Assembly (NCBI GenBank): GCA_009392815.1
Contig: VFFS01000051.1
Location: 1-63,730 of the forward strand
Direction of reading: 5' to 3'
DNA from: SAR202 cluster bacterium
Lineage (GTDB): Bacteria; Chloroflexota; Dehalococcoidia; Lucifugimonadales; UBA826
DNA: 63,730 nucleotides
The position numbers and the translations under genes are program-made. The notes under the pieces were generated by a model. That model was not told where the DNA came from, searched no databases, and saw only the letters and a list, made by a program, of their open reading frames with translations. Position 1 is the first letter of the stretch; each line of letters begins with the position of its first letter. Below are positions 17,462 through 27,468 of this stretch, one piece after another.

Positions 17462-18001
17462 ATGATGGAGCTGGAGATTGAGAGCATCCGCGTCAGGCAG
17501 GAAACTAAGCAAAGAGCGATTGTCCTTCGGGTGAAGGAGTCGGATCTATATCTGCCAATATTTATCGGCCACTTTGAAGTGGAGGCTATACGGCTGAAGC
17601 TAATGGATGTAGAGGTTCCTCGTCCGATGACTCATGATTTGCTTGGTTCCGTGATTGGGAACCTTGGGGCGTCAGTTCAACGGATAATAGTATCTGAACT
17701 CAAAAATGACACTTTTTTTGCAAAGATAGTTGTCGATTACAACGGAAGCAGTATAGAAATAGATTCTCGCCCCAGTGATGCCTTAGCACTCGCTGTAAGG
17801 ACCAATGCTCCCATATTCGCAGAGGACGACGTTGTGGAAAGGGCAGGAGTCAGTCTTGATGTTGAATCAGATGAATCTGAGTCAATGGATGCCGAAGAAA
17901 GCCAGACCAGTCCCGTGGCGGAGGAAGAGCTAGAAAGATTGTCTGCCTATACGGATTTCATAGATAGTTTGGATCTAGATGATCTTGGCAAGGATGCCTG
18001 A
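17462..18001 (+). CDS. Bifunctional nuclease family protein (DUF151)
   Basis: A 179-aa protein with the BFN/DUF151 domain in residues 1-125 (LYLPIFIGHFEVEAI, RPMTHDLL and SRPSDALALAVR are diagnostic). It continues into an acidic C-terminal tail with a UVR-like end. Plant and bacterial relatives have been reported to have DNase/RNase activity. AGGAGG lies upstream; the first two codons are both ATG. The gene immediately precedes the ATP synthase operon but is separated from it by that operon's own promoter. Confidence 0.85.
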   Translation: MMELEIESIRVRQETKQRAIVLRVKESDLYLPIFIGHFEVEAIRLKLMDVEVPRPMTHDLLGSVIGNLGASVQRIIVSELKNDTFFAKIVVDYNGSSIEIDSRPSDALALAVRTNAPIFAEDDVVERAGVSLDVESDESESMDAEESQTSPVAEEELERLSAYTDFIDSLDLDDLGKDA

Positions 18002-18047
18002 ATAGCTGGAGACTATTACAATCTGGTATTTTGAGTAGAGGGTTATT

Positions 18048-18075
18048 TTGACCATTTTCTGGGCATTGTGATAAT
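18048..18075 (+). promoter_or_regulatory. Promoter of the ATP synthase operon
   Basis: TTGACC (18048-18053), a 16-bp spacer and GATAAT (18070-18075) preceded by TG-n (18067-18069) form a good extended -10 promoter. The start point would be near 18082, giving a leader of about 20 nt before the atpI-like gene. The -10 is covered by the Rex-like operator at 18066-18083. Confidence 0.65.
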
Positions 18076-18083
18076 CTTAACAA
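18066..18083. promoter_or_regulatory. Rex-operator-like site at the ATP synthase promoter
   Basis: The site reads TTGTGAT-AATC-TTAACAA, two 7-bp half sites around four bases, matching the Rex pattern TTGTGAA-N4-TTCACAA at 12 of 14 positions. Rex sites in other bacteria also use TTAACAA half sites. It overlaps the -10 box and start point, where Rex would block transcription when NADH is low relative to NAD+. The rex gene lies just after this operon. Confidence 0.6.
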
Positions 18084-18102
18084 CCGTTCAAGGGTGTGGA
18101 TT

Positions 18103-18342
18103 GTGACTCCCAAGAAAATGGGAGTAGTCCTTCGTCTCTTAGGCGTTGGCTGGTATGTTGCGATTTGCATAGGTTTAGGGGCTATGTCCGGCTTATGGAT
18201 TGACAACTACTTCGGATTCGCTCCCGTGGCGACACTTGCTGGTGTGTTTGTAGGGCTTACTGCAGCAGTCACTGGCATGTATAGAATGTTAATGGCAGTG
18301 CTCAGATACATTGCTGAGGAAAGTCAGGAAGGAGATCCGTAA
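18103..18342 (+). CDS. atpI: ATP synthase AtpI/AtpZ-like assembly protein
   Basis: A 79-aa protein with two membrane helices (about 11-30 and 40-65) and the GxWxD element between them, typical of AtpZ/AtpI proteins encoded first in atp operons. Family members help c-ring assembly or Mg uptake for the enzyme. A GTG at 18094 is in frame, but AAGGGTG (18090-18096) is correctly spaced for GTG 18103. The next gene begins three bases after its stop. Confidence 0.8.
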   Translation: MTPKKMGVVLRLLGVGWYVAICIGLGAMSGLWIDNYFGFAPVATLAGVFVGLTAAVTGMYRMLMAVLRYIAEESQEGDP

Positions 18343-18345
18343 ATA

Positions 18346-19500
18346 GTGGCGAAGCTGCTGGGCAGCCCAAAAGCCCTTTCAATCACTATACTCATCGCTG
18401 CTGTTTTTGTAGTCAGCATTCTCGGTGGAGCCCTAGGTAATTCCTTAGGATTCGGATTTCTTTCGAGTTCGTTGCCAGCAATACAACTTCCTGCAGAAAT
18501 CGTCGTGAAAGGTTTTGATACTCCAATCGGAGATTGGGACCTGATGAACACCATGGTCACAACTTGGCTTGCTATTATTATCCTAACTTTGGTCGCGATA
18601 GTCGTGAGAAGAGGAATAAGTGAGGTTCCAGGTCGCCTGCAGGCGCTTTTTGAACTCATCATGGAATTTTTCCTGAATCTGTGTGAAAGTATCGCCGGTC
18701 CTGTAAATGGAAGAAGATTCTTTCCGTTAGTGTTTACAATCTTTATATTTATAGTTGTGGCCAACTGGATGGGTATATTGCCTGGATTTGGGACTGTTGG
18801 TCGAGTGGCCGATCCTGCGGAAATTGCACATCACCATGGAGTACATCACTACGCCGATCCAGCCGAACATGATGCTCATCAGTCTGCTTCTGGACATAAG
18901 AAAACTTCAGGAAAGCATTCGGGCCATGAAGACGACCATTCTGGACATCTTGACAGTGTGAATCTACATGTTTTCAGTGGGACCGGAGGACTTGCGATAT
19001 TGCAGCCGGGCTCCCTTAGTGAGGAACTCACTTTTCATGACTATGAAGAAGCTCACGGAGACGTTGGAGACGGTAAAAGAGCAGGCCACCTAGTCCCATT
19101 TTTGCGAAGTGCTAACACTGATGTAAACATGACGCTCGCAATGGCGTTGATTGCTATGGTAATGGTCCACTATTGGGGCTTAAGTATATTGGGCTCAATA
19201 ACGCATCTGGGGAAATTCATTAATTTTAAAGAGGGCCCAATCGGTTTTTTTGTGGGTATCTTGGAGATAATTAGCGAATTTGCCAAGATAATTAGTTTTA
19301 CGTTTAGGCTTTTTGGAAATATATTTGCCGGGGAAGTACTCCTCATGGCGATGGGCTTTTTACTTCCTATGATCGGAATAATTCCGTTCTTAGGACTGGA
19401 GCTCTTTGTCGGGGTAATACAAGCCCTTATATTCTCAATGCTGACCCTGGTATTTGCATCTATGGCAAGTGTGGCACATGGGTCTGAAGAACATCATTAA
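18346..19500 (+). CDS. atpB: ATP synthase F0 subunit a, with His-rich insert
   Basis: A 384-aa proton-channel subunit, much longer than the usual 230-290. TM helices occur at about 10-32, 70-88, 124-146 and in the C-terminal half; the essential Arg is in FTFRLFGN. Between helix 2 (ending at GILPGFG) and the SANTDVN segment before helix 3 is an extracytoplasmic insertion of about 95 residues (155-250), with 12 histidines in 162-201. The start is GTG with GGAAGGAG upstream. The insert could bind metals or buffer protons at the channel mouth; that is inference. Confidence 0.92.
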   Translation: MAKLLGSPKALSITILIAAVFVVSILGGALGNSLGFGFLSSSLPAIQLPAEIVVKGFDTPIGDWDLMNTMVTTWLAIIILTLVAIVVRRGISEVPGRLQALFELIMEFFLNLCESIAGPVNGRRFFPLVFTIFIFIVVANWMGILPGFGTVGRVADPAEIAHHHGVHHYADPAEHDAHQSASGHKKTSGKHSGHEDDHSGHLDSVNLHVFSGTGGLAILQPGSLSEELTFHDYEEAHGDVGDGKRAGHLVPFLRSANTDVNMTLAMALIAMVMVHYWGLSILGSITHLGKFINFKEGPIGFFVGILEIISEFAKIISFTFRLFGNIFAGEVLLMAMGFLLPMIGIIPFLGLELFVGVIQALIFSMLTLVFASMASVAHGSEEHH

Positions 19501-19538
19501 AATTAGGATACTGGCTTGTATCTTATAGGAAAAATTAG

Positions 19539-19805
<267 letters not shown>

Positions 19806-19846
19806 CACAGGATCCCGTGAGCATAAGGGGATCTTGTGCCCTTATG
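19806..19846 (+). promoter_or_regulatory. Two mutually exclusive intercistronic stem-loops after atpE
   Basis: An 11-bp stem (19806-19816 with 19828-19838, one G-U pair) begins one base after the atpE stop. An alternative 8-bp stem (19822-19829 with 19839-19846) uses part of the same sequence, so only one can form. There is no U-tract. A 3' hairpin could protect the atpE message, which must be translated more often than its neighbours. Switching between forms is speculative. Confidence 0.6.
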
Positions 19847-19874
19847 GAGAGCGGATTTCGATTAGGAGGTCCTT

Positions 19875-20372
19875 ATGGACGCTCTAGGTATAAATTTACC
19901 TGGTTTGATAACTCAAATCATTAGTTTTGGCATCCTGTTTTTTATATTGTCTAAACTGCTGTATAAACCGCTTGTCTCTTTGATGGATCAGAGAGCTGAG
20001 AAGATACGAGAAGGTCTTGAGGCATCCGACATAGCTAGGGAGCAGGCTGCACGTTCTGAGGAAGTTATACAGGAACAACTGGCTGAGGCTAGAGTAGAGG
20101 GGCAAAGACTTGTAGTAGAAGCACGTGAAACCGCCGAAAGGTTTAGAGAAGAGGAAATGGCTAAGGTTCGAGATGATATTGAACAAGAAAGAGTCAGGGC
20201 CGAGGCCACTATACAACGGGAGCGGGACTCGGCAATCGAAGACCTGAGGAAGGAATTTGCTGGATTGGCAATATCGGCCGCAGAAAAAGTAGTAAGAACT
20301 TCGCTTGATGAAGATGGTCATAAAGATCTCATAGAAAGCGTTCTTGAGGAAAGTACTTCGGGTAGTAAGTAA
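19875..20372 (+). CDS. atpF: ATP synthase F0 subunit b
   Basis: A 165-aa stator protein. One N-terminal membrane helix (about 8-28) is followed by a long charged coiled coil (about 35-150) that dimerises and connects F0 to F1. The ribosome site AGGAGGT is strong. One b-type gene is present, so the stator is presumably a homodimer. The stop is one base before the atpH start. Confidence 0.93.
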   Translation: MDALGINLPGLITQIISFGILFFILSKLLYKPLVSLMDQRAEKIREGLEASDIAREQAARSEEVIQEQLAEARVEGQRLVVEARETAERFREEEMAKVRDDIEQERVRAEATIQRERDSAIEDLRKEFAGLAISAAEKVVRTSLDEDGHKDLIESVLEESTSGSK

Positions 20373-20373
20373 T

Positions 20374-20913
20374 ATGGCACGTACTGTTTCAGCAAGAAGA
20401 TATGCGCAGGCCATTTATCAAATTGCTCTTGAAAAGGGTGATGTTGATAAATGGCTTGACGATCTGTCTCTATTGTCTCAATCTGCAACTGATCAAACTT
20501 TTGTTGGATTCGTCGATTCGCCTCAGATAGAGATGGATAAGAAGACAGCAGTGGTAAAAGAATTGTTTGACGAGACAGTATCTAATCTGGCAGTTAATTT
20601 GACATGTGTCTTAGCATCACGGGGAGCCGTATCAAATTTACCCGCGATAACGGATGCCTTTCAGGAATTGGTGGATTCGAATAAAGGGGTAGAAAGGGCT
20701 GAAATAACCTCGGCTGTACCACTTAATGACGAACAAATTGCCGCTATCACCAAAGATTTATCGTCGCTGGTAGGTAAAGATATTTCTGTTACAACCCGCA
20801 CGGATGAGTCTATCATTGGAGGATTTGTTGCCCGAGTCGGGGACAGGCTAATAGATGGGAGCGTAAAAACCCGTTTTGATGACATGAAACGGGAGCTAAT
20901 AAGAGGGACATAG
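20374..20913 (+). CDS. atpH: ATP synthase F1 subunit delta
   Basis: A 179-aa subunit linking the b stalk to the top of the alpha3beta3 head. SARRYAQAIYQIAL (5-18) is the family N-terminal helix, and the C-terminal IGGFVARVGDRLIDGSVK segment is the delta signature. The frame is open further upstream to 20344, inside atpF, but ATG 20374 (TAA-T-ATG junction) gives the normal N-terminus. Translational coupling with atpF is likely. Confidence 0.93.
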   Translation: MARTVSARRYAQAIYQIALEKGDVDKWLDDLSLLSQSATDQTFVGFVDSPQIEMDKKTAVVKELFDETVSNLAVNLTCVLASRGAVSNLPAITDAFQELVDSNKGVERAEITSAVPLNDEQIAAITKDLSSLVGKDISVTTRTDESIIGGFVARVGDRLIDGSVKTRFDDMKRELIRGT

Positions 20914-20980
20914 CAGCCCTGATACCAAAAAATAGAAGAAGTTACTGGACGGTTTATACCGTGAGGAATTGGAGGGTGAT

Positions 20981-22495
20981 ATGGCTGTCAGAGGACAGGA
21001 CATAGCATCGGTTATAAAGAAACAAATCGAAGGTTTCGGCAGCGACTTGGGAATGGTTGATGTTGGGTCCGTGATTGAGGTAGGAGACGGAATAGCTCGA
21101 GTTCACGGACTTTCAGGAGTGGCTTATAACGAGCTCGTCGAATTTGAGGGCGGAGTTGCTGGAATTGCTCTAAACCTTGAAGAGGACAGTGTTGGAATTG
21201 TCATTCTGGGCGACCCTCTTGGCATCAAGGAGGGTACGGAAGTTCGCGGCACCGGAAGAGTGATGCAGGTTCCTGTTGGTGAGGAACTTTTAGGTAGAGT
21301 TGTTGACGGTATAGGATCTCCGATTGACGGTAAAGGTCCAGTCGAGACAAACGAAACCCGCGAGGTAGAAATTGTTGCCCCAAACGTTGCCATTAGGAAA
21401 TCTGTAGATACACCCGTACAGACAGGCATTAAGGCGATTGATGCCATGATTCCGATAGGTAGGGGACAAAGGGAATTAATTATTGGAGACAGGACAACAG
21501 GTAAAACTGCCATATGCGTCGATGCGATCATCAACCAAAAAGGTGGCGACTTGATCTGTATCTACGTTTCTGTTGGACAGAAGGTCGGAAAAGTCGCACA
21601 GACTGTCGGTACTCTAGAACAATTTGGTGCGATGGATCACACAATTGTAGTTGCCGCTAACGCATCCGATTCAGCTCCCATGCAATACTTAGCCCCATAC
21701 ACCGGCTGCGCAATGGCCGAATACTTTATGGCTCAAGGCAAGGACGTTTTGATTGCTTATGATGACTTATCAAAACATGCTTGGGCTTACAGGCAAATGT
21801 CACTTCTTCTGAAGCGACCTCCGGGGAGAGAAGCCTATCCAGGAGATGTTTTCTATTTGCACAGTAGATTGCTTGAGAGGGCGGCGCGCCTAGATGATGC
21901 CCACGGTGGTGGGTCTGTCACAGCTTTGCCGGTCATTGAGACTCAAGCAGGCGATGTATCTGCATACGTGCCTACCAACGTAATATCAATTACTGATGGT
22001 CAAATTTATCTGGAACCTGAACTGTTCAATGCTGGGATCCGACCAGCAGTGAATGCAGGTTTGTCGGTTTCCAGAGTCGGAAGCTCTGCTCAGACCAGGG
22101 CTATGCGATCAGTTGCCGGCCGCTTACGGCTTGAGCTGGCGCAATACAGAGAATTGGTGACCTTCGCGCAATTCGGCACGGATGACCTTGATGCGGCGAC
22201 GAGGCGACAACTGGAAAGAGGACAGAGAGGAGTAGAGATTCTCAAGCAGGGCCAAAATGCCCCTCTACCAGTTGAACAGCAAGTTTCAATCCTATTCGCC
22301 TTGAACGAGGGATTCCTAGATGATGTGGAAATAGATTCTGTGATTGGGTGGGAGCAAGCCTTTCACGGGTACATGACTTCCAATCATTCTGACATTCTAA
22401 AGAATATAGTTGATGAAGGAGATATTAGTAGCGATACTGAGGAGAGCCTCAAATCTGCAATTGATAACTTCAAAAAAAGTGGTTTGGCAAGTTAA
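20981..22495 (+). CDS. atpA: ATP synthase F1 subunit alpha
   Basis: A 504-aa non-catalytic nucleotide-binding subunit. Walker A is GDRTTGKT (169-176); a Thr replaces the usual Gln of [24 protein letters not shown] lies in the central domain. An in-frame TTG at 20969 exists, but GGAGGGTGAT directly before ATG 20981 fixes the start. The stop TAA abuts the atpG start codon. Confidence 0.95.
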   Translation: MAVRGQDIASVIKKQIEGFGSDLGMVDVGSVIEVGDGIARVHGLSGVAYNELVEFEGGVAGIALNLEEDSVGIVILGDPLGIKEGTEVRGTGRVMQVPVGEELLGRVVDGIGSPIDGKGPVETNETREVEIVAPNVAIRKSVDTPVQTGIKAIDAMIPIGRGQRELIIGDRTTGKTAICVDAIINQKGGDLICIYVSVGQKVGKVAQTVGTLEQFGAMDHTIVVAANASDSAPMQYLAPYTGCAMAEYFMAQGKDVLIAYDDLSKHAWAYRQMSLLLKRPPGREAYPGDVFYLHSRLLERAARLDDAHGGGSVTALPVIETQAGDVSAYVPTNVISITDGQIYLEPELFNAGIRPAVNAGLSVSRVGSSAQTRAMRSVAGRLRLELAQYRELVTFAQFGTDDLDAATRRQLERGQRGVEILKQGQNAPLPVEQQVSILFALNEGFLDDVEIDSVIGWEQAFHGYMTSNHSDILKNIVDEGDISSDTEESLKSAIDNFKKSGLAS

Positions 22496-23356
22496 ATGGC
22501 GAGCGTAAGACAAATCGCGAGGCGTATAAGAAGCGTCGAGAACACAGCGAAGATTACGAAGGCAATGTCTATGATTGCTGCATCGAAACTCCGCCGGACT
22601 CAAGACTCCGCAACAAGGGGACGGGCCTATGCAGGAAGTATGGCTCAGATGGTCTCAAATGTGATGTCTCAAGGCGACGATGAAAATGGATCACAGCCGC
22701 TGGCGGAAGAACGGGAAGTGAAGAGTGTCGGGCTGATTTTGATAACCCCTGATAGAGGACTAACCGGGGGCCTTAACTCCAACATTTTAAGAGCAAGTGG
22801 CGATTTCATTGGAGAACAATCGGTGCCGGTGAAAGTGGTGGCTTACGGAAAGAAAGGTCGTGATTATTCTCGTAGGAATGGCATAGAAATCATTAATGAG
22901 TTTATAGGATTTGGCGATAGGCCATCTAGTGCAGACACGGAACCCGTTTCAAATGCCATGATGAACTGCTTTGAAAACGGAGATGTTGATTCTGTTTTCG
23001 TGTCTTATGCCAAATTTGTTAATACCACGTCTCAAAGGCCTGTGGTTGATCAACTTGTGCCCGTGATTCCCGTAGATTTGGGTACTTCCAATACTGGTGG
23101 ATATATATTTGAGCCTGATGCCAATGCAGTACTCTCGCAGCTATTGCCGCGCTACTTCCAATCTATTGTGCACCAGGCGATCTTAGAAGCTAACGCTAGC
23201 GAGCAATCGGCTCGAATGGTGGCAATGAATCAAGCCACCGATAATGCCAACGCGATGGTTGATGATTTGACTTTAGTAATGAACAAACTTAGACAGGAAA
23301 GTATTACCAAGGAACTTCTCGACATAGTAGGCGGTGTGTCCGCTGTTGAGAGTTAG
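22496..23356 (+). CDS. atpG: ATP synthase F1 subunit gamma
   Basis: A 286-aa central rotor shaft. The N-terminal helix carries RIRSVENTAKITKAMSMIAA and the C-terminal helix contains MNQATDNANAM, both part of the coiled coil entering the alpha3beta3 head. LITPDRGLTGGLN is the conserved Rossmann-like core strand. It begins at the base after the atpA stop, so translation is probably coupled. Confidence 0.95.
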   Translation: MASVRQIARRIRSVENTAKITKAMSMIAASKLRRTQDSATRGRAYAGSMAQMVSNVMSQGDDENGSQPLAEEREVKSVGLILITPDRGLTGGLNSNILRASGDFIGEQSVPVKVVAYGKKGRDYSRRNGIEIINEFIGFGDRPSSADTEPVSNAMMNCFENGDVDSVFVSYAKFVNTTSQRPVVDQLVPVIPVDLGTSNTGGYIFEPDANAVLSQLLPRYFQSIVHQAILEANASEQSARMVAMNQATDNANAMVDDLTLVMNKLRQESITKELLDIVGGVSAVES

Positions 23357-23390
23357 TTTTTATTTTGAAGAGACTTTAAATAAGGTCTAG

Positions 23391-24794
<1,404 letters not shown>

Positions 24795-24819
24795 AGTAGA
24801 CTTGGTATAGGAAAACGAA

Positions 24820-25050
24820 TTGATTTTAGAAATTGTCACTACAGAAGAAACTGTCTACTCAGGAGAAGTTGATATCGTTATCGCCCCTGGTGTAGAAGGG
24901 CAATTAGGGATATTGCCCAGACACGCTCCATTGCTTACCGCTGTTTCTAGTGGAGAAATAATTGCTAGGAATGGGTCATCGGAGGAGAGAATCGCTGTGA
25001 GTGGAGGATTCCTAGAGGTATCGAATGACAGGGTTACCATACTGGCCTGA
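24820..25050 (+). CDS. atpC: ATP synthase F1 subunit epsilon, short form
   Basis: A 76-aa protein corresponding only to the N-terminal beta-sandwich of epsilon (GQLGILPRHAPLLTAVSSGE is diagnostic). The two-helix C-terminal domain found in normal 130-140-residue epsilon, which can inhibit ATP hydrolysis, is missing. The stop TGA (25048-25050) is followed by no matching sequence in any frame before the convergent rex gene begins 26 bp later. The start codon is TTG. Confidence 0.88.
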   Translation: MILEIVTTEETVYSGEVDIVIAPGVEGQLGILPRHAPLLTAVSSGEIIARNGSSEERIAVSGGFLEVSNDRVTILA

Positions 25051-25075
25051 ATTGGTTTTTTAGAAGGACTGGGTT

Positions 25076-25723
25076 TTATAGATTGTCTTTCATGTAAAAA
25101 GTCATAGACTGTAGGGACAACACTGGGTCAATATTTCTCATTATTATGTGGGCGGGCACGTGTGGGGCGACGGGAGCATAATTCAAGATCCCTTGTATTC
25201 CATGTGTGATTAAAGCGTCAACTACCATTTGTGCCTGTATGGCAGGAACGGCCACAATACCAATGGTTATATTTCGCTCTTTGAGAACTTTTGGAAGGCT
25301 TTCCATGCTATTTACAGAAATGTTGCCTAGCATTGTGGCATGACGTTTGCTATCACTGTCGAAGGCGGCAACAATTTCAAAACCTTCTGGGGAGAATCCA
25401 GGGTAATTTATTATCGCTCGTCCTAATCTTCCAACGCCTATTAAGCAAGCTCGCCATCCACGGTTAATTCCAAGTATTTGTCTCAGTTCATCTAGAAGAA
25501 AGGTTATGTTATATCCTCGGCCCTGTTTGCCAAATCTGCCGAAATAACTAAGATCTTTTCTGATTTGGGCAGGGGTCATTTGTAGTAAATCTCCCAGTTG
25601 TTGGGAACTTATCACATCAATACCGTCTTCCATTAGTTGATTTAAAACGCGGGCATATATTGGAAGTCTGAGTACAACAACTTCCGGTACTTCTGAATGA
25701 ATTGTCTGCGTGCTTTTGAGCAT
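25076..25723 (-). CDS. rex: Redox-sensing transcriptional repressor Rex
   Basis: A 215-aa NADH/NAD+-sensing repressor. A winged-helix DNA-binding domain (about 12-75, with QIRKDLSYFGRFGKQGRGY) precedes a Rossmann domain with GVGRLGRA (96-103). Rex leaves DNA when NADH rises. The gene is convergent with the ATP synthase operon and divergent from citrate synthase. Its own promoter carries a Rex-like operator, and a second one lies at the atp promoter, so it probably controls itself and the ATP synthase. Confidence 0.95.
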   Translation of the reverse strand: MLKSTQTIHSEVPEVVVLRLPIYARVLNQLMEDGIDVISSQQLGDLLQMTPAQIRKDLSYFGRFGKQGRGYNITFLLDELRQILGINRGWRACLIGVGRLGRAIINYPGFSPEGFEIVAAFDSDSKRHATMLGNISVNSMESLPKVLKERNITIGIVAVPAIQAQMVVDALITHGIQGILNYAPVAPHVPAHIIMRNIDPVLSLQSMTFYMKDNL

Positions 25724-25769
25724 ATTTATGAATACAGATTATGGTGTAAAGTACCTAAGATTCATCGCG

Positions 25770-25809
25770 AGTATAACTGAATATTGCTCCTTTGTGAAAG
25801 GATTTACTA
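25770..25809 (-). promoter_or_regulatory. rex promoter with overlapping Rex operator
   Basis: The minus strand has TTCACA (25793-25798), 17 bp, TATACT (25770-25775). The -35 lies inside an 18-bp Rex-like site on the plus strand, TTGTGAA-AGGA-TTTACTA (25792-25809), with one perfect half site and a second matching five of seven. This fits negative autoregulation. The site is also about 50 bp upstream of the citrate synthase -35 and could affect that promoter. Confidence 0.6.
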
Positions 25810-25861
25810 TCAATGCTAGCTATATGTCTAACTCGTTAATACCCAAAATAAGAATATTTTC

Positions 25862-25891
25862 TTGACTGAATTTCACGCCTATTGCTAGAAT
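25862..25891 (+). promoter_or_regulatory. Promoter of citrate synthase
   Basis: TTGACT (25862-25867), an 18-bp spacer and TAGAAT (25886-25891) preceded by TG-n (25883-25885). The transcript would start near 25898 and have a leader of about 124 nt before the gene. No riboswitch was recognised in that leader. Confidence 0.6.
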
Positions 25892-26021
25892 TGCATGGCT
25901 TTTTTGGGTCGATTGCGGATTTTTGATCAATCACAAAAAGCTGGCTGAGACGTGGTGGCGGTAAAAATTGATCCTTGTTGATCAAGCTTATTTCAAGGCA
26001 GCGAGAACGCGGAGGTATTTA

Positions 26022-27161
26022 ATGACCCAAGAAAAGGCAGAGCTTCACAGAGGACTGAGAGAAGTCTACATCGACAGGACGACTTCCAGTTTTATCGATG
26101 GCAAAATCGGTAAGCTCTATTATCGCGGGTACAACATCGACGATCTCGCATCAAATTGCACATTTGAGGAAGTGATCTACCTTGTGATGATTGGGGAGCT
26201 GCCGACAGAAAAACAATTGGCGGATTTTACAGCTGAGCTTAAGTCATACATGGAGATCCCGGATCCGATCCTGGATATTATCAAGGCGACAAAAGATGCG
26301 CATCCCATGGATGTTCTACGAACTGCCATTTCTGCGATGGCCGCATTTGATCCTGAGGTTGATGACAATTCGGCTGAAGCCACACTCAGGAAAGGTACAA
26401 GGCTTACAGCAATAGCTCCTACAATCGTAACTGCTCACGCGAGAATACGGGAAGGTAAGGAACCAGTGAGTCCAGACCCCAAGCTTAGCTTGGCTGCGAA
26501 CTTTCTCTACATGCTTTTTGGTGAAGTTCCCGATCCAAGAGATGCATCATTAATCGATAAGGACTTTGTGTTACACGCTGAGCATGGATTAAACGCATCT
26601 TCTTTTGGTGCAAGAGTCTCAGCCTCCACTCAAGCAGATCTCCACTGTGCGATTACAACAGGTATCGCAGTTTTGAAAGGCCCTTCTCACGGGGGTGCGG
26701 CAGAATCAGTAATGACGATGTCACTGGAGATTGGGGAAGAAGACAACGCTGAGAAATATGTAAGGGACACCCTATCCGGGGGCGGAAGGATCATGGGATT
26801 TGGTCACCGTGTTTATAGGGCTGTGGATCCAAGATCCTTACATCTACAAGATGACTTAAAGGAATTAGGTGAGAGGAAAGGAGAACCCAAGTGGTATTCC
26901 ATTCTTCAAAAGGTGGTGGAAGTAATGCAACCCTATGCTCGGAGAGGTATATGTCAGAATGTAGACTTCTTTTCTGGGGCTATGTATTTCCTTCTTGATA
27001 TTCCTGAAGACTTGTTTATATCGATTTTTGCTATGGGTCGTATTCCGGGTTGGACCGCACAAGTTGTCGAACAATTCGAAAATAATATTCTATTAAGGCC
27101 TCGTCTGGAATATGTTGGGGAACTGGATAGAGAATTTGTACCGATAGGGCAGAGGTCCTAA
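26022..27161 (+). CDS. gltA: Citrate synthase
   Basis: A 379-aa enzyme condensing oxaloacetate and acetyl-CoA (a 2-methylcitrate synthase is the close alternative). Catalytic His segments HAEHGLNAS and FGHRVYR and the Asp region near NVDFFSG are all present. The frame is open up to 25968, but GGAGGT positioned before ATG 26022 and the family N-terminus (GLREVYIDRT) fix the start. It is divergent from rex, linking TCA-cycle entry with the redox regulator. Confidence 0.93.
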   Translation: MTQEKAELHRGLREVYIDRTTSSFIDGKIGKLYYRGYNIDDLASNCTFEEVIYLVMIGELPTEKQLADFTAELKSYMEIPDPILDIIKATKDAHPMDVLRTAISAMAAFDPEVDDNSAEATLRKGTRLTAIAPTIVTAHARIREGKEPVSPDPKLSLAANFLYMLFGEVPDPRDASLIDKDFVLHAEHGLNASSFGARVSASTQADLHCAITTGIAVLKGPSHGGAAESVMTMSLEIGEEDNAEKYVRDTLSGGGRIMGFGHRVYRAVDPRSLHLQDDLKELGERKGEPKWYSILQKVVEVMQPYARRGICQNVDFFSGAMYFLLDIPEDLFISIFAMGRIPGWTAQVVEQFENNILLRPRLEYVGELDREFVPIGQRS

Positions 27162-27201
27162 GACTCTCCCGGCTGAATTTTCACGGACGAAAGGAGACAT
27201 C

Positions 27202-27384
27202 GTGGTTAAAGAAACAACGGCTGAAGAATGCGTTCATCATTGGGTACTCGATCAACCCAACGGACCAACCAGCAGTGGGAGATGTAAACACTGTGGGACT
27301 AAAGAGGAGTTTCGTAACTCTATGCAGGGATCTGGATGGGATCGGAGTGGACAGGCACGGAAAGCTAAGCAGCAAAGTACCTGA
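27202..27384 (+). CDS. Small zinc-ribbon-like protein
   Basis: A 60-aa protein starting at GTG 27202 behind AAAGGAG. It has a C-x-H-H cluster (10-13) and a C-x2-C pair (28-31, RCKHCG), spaced as a compact zinc-binding knuckle, with a charged C-terminal tail. Similar short HHW...NGP...C-x2-C proteins recur in Chloroflexi and actinobacteria, from memory of the family. Function unknown; it is probably co-transcribed with citrate synthase and ends just before a strong terminator. Confidence 0.75.
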   Translation: MVKETTAEECVHHWVLDQPNGPTSSGRCKHCGTKEEFRNSMQGSGWDRSGQARKAKQQST

Positions 27385-27404
27385 ATGTCTCAGGGTGGAT
27401 TTTA

Positions 27405-27439
27405 AAAAAGGCGCCGATATAAAAAATCGGCGCCTTTTT
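27405..27439 (+). terminator. Intrinsic terminator after the citrate synthase unit
   Basis: A 9-bp GC-rich stem (27410-27418 with 27426-27434), extended by five A-T pairs to 14 bp, closes a 7-nt loop and is followed by five T residues (27435-27439). The A-tract on the other side makes it able to act in both directions. The next gene begins 30 bp later. Confidence 0.85.
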
Positions 27440-27468
27440 GGTTTCCAGGCTTCTGTCGGTAGACTTCT

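Noticed and set aside
25048-25083. TGA of atpC as a third selenocysteine codon
   Set aside because: The sequence after the stop encodes nothing like the epsilon C-terminal domain and soon meets another stop inside rex.
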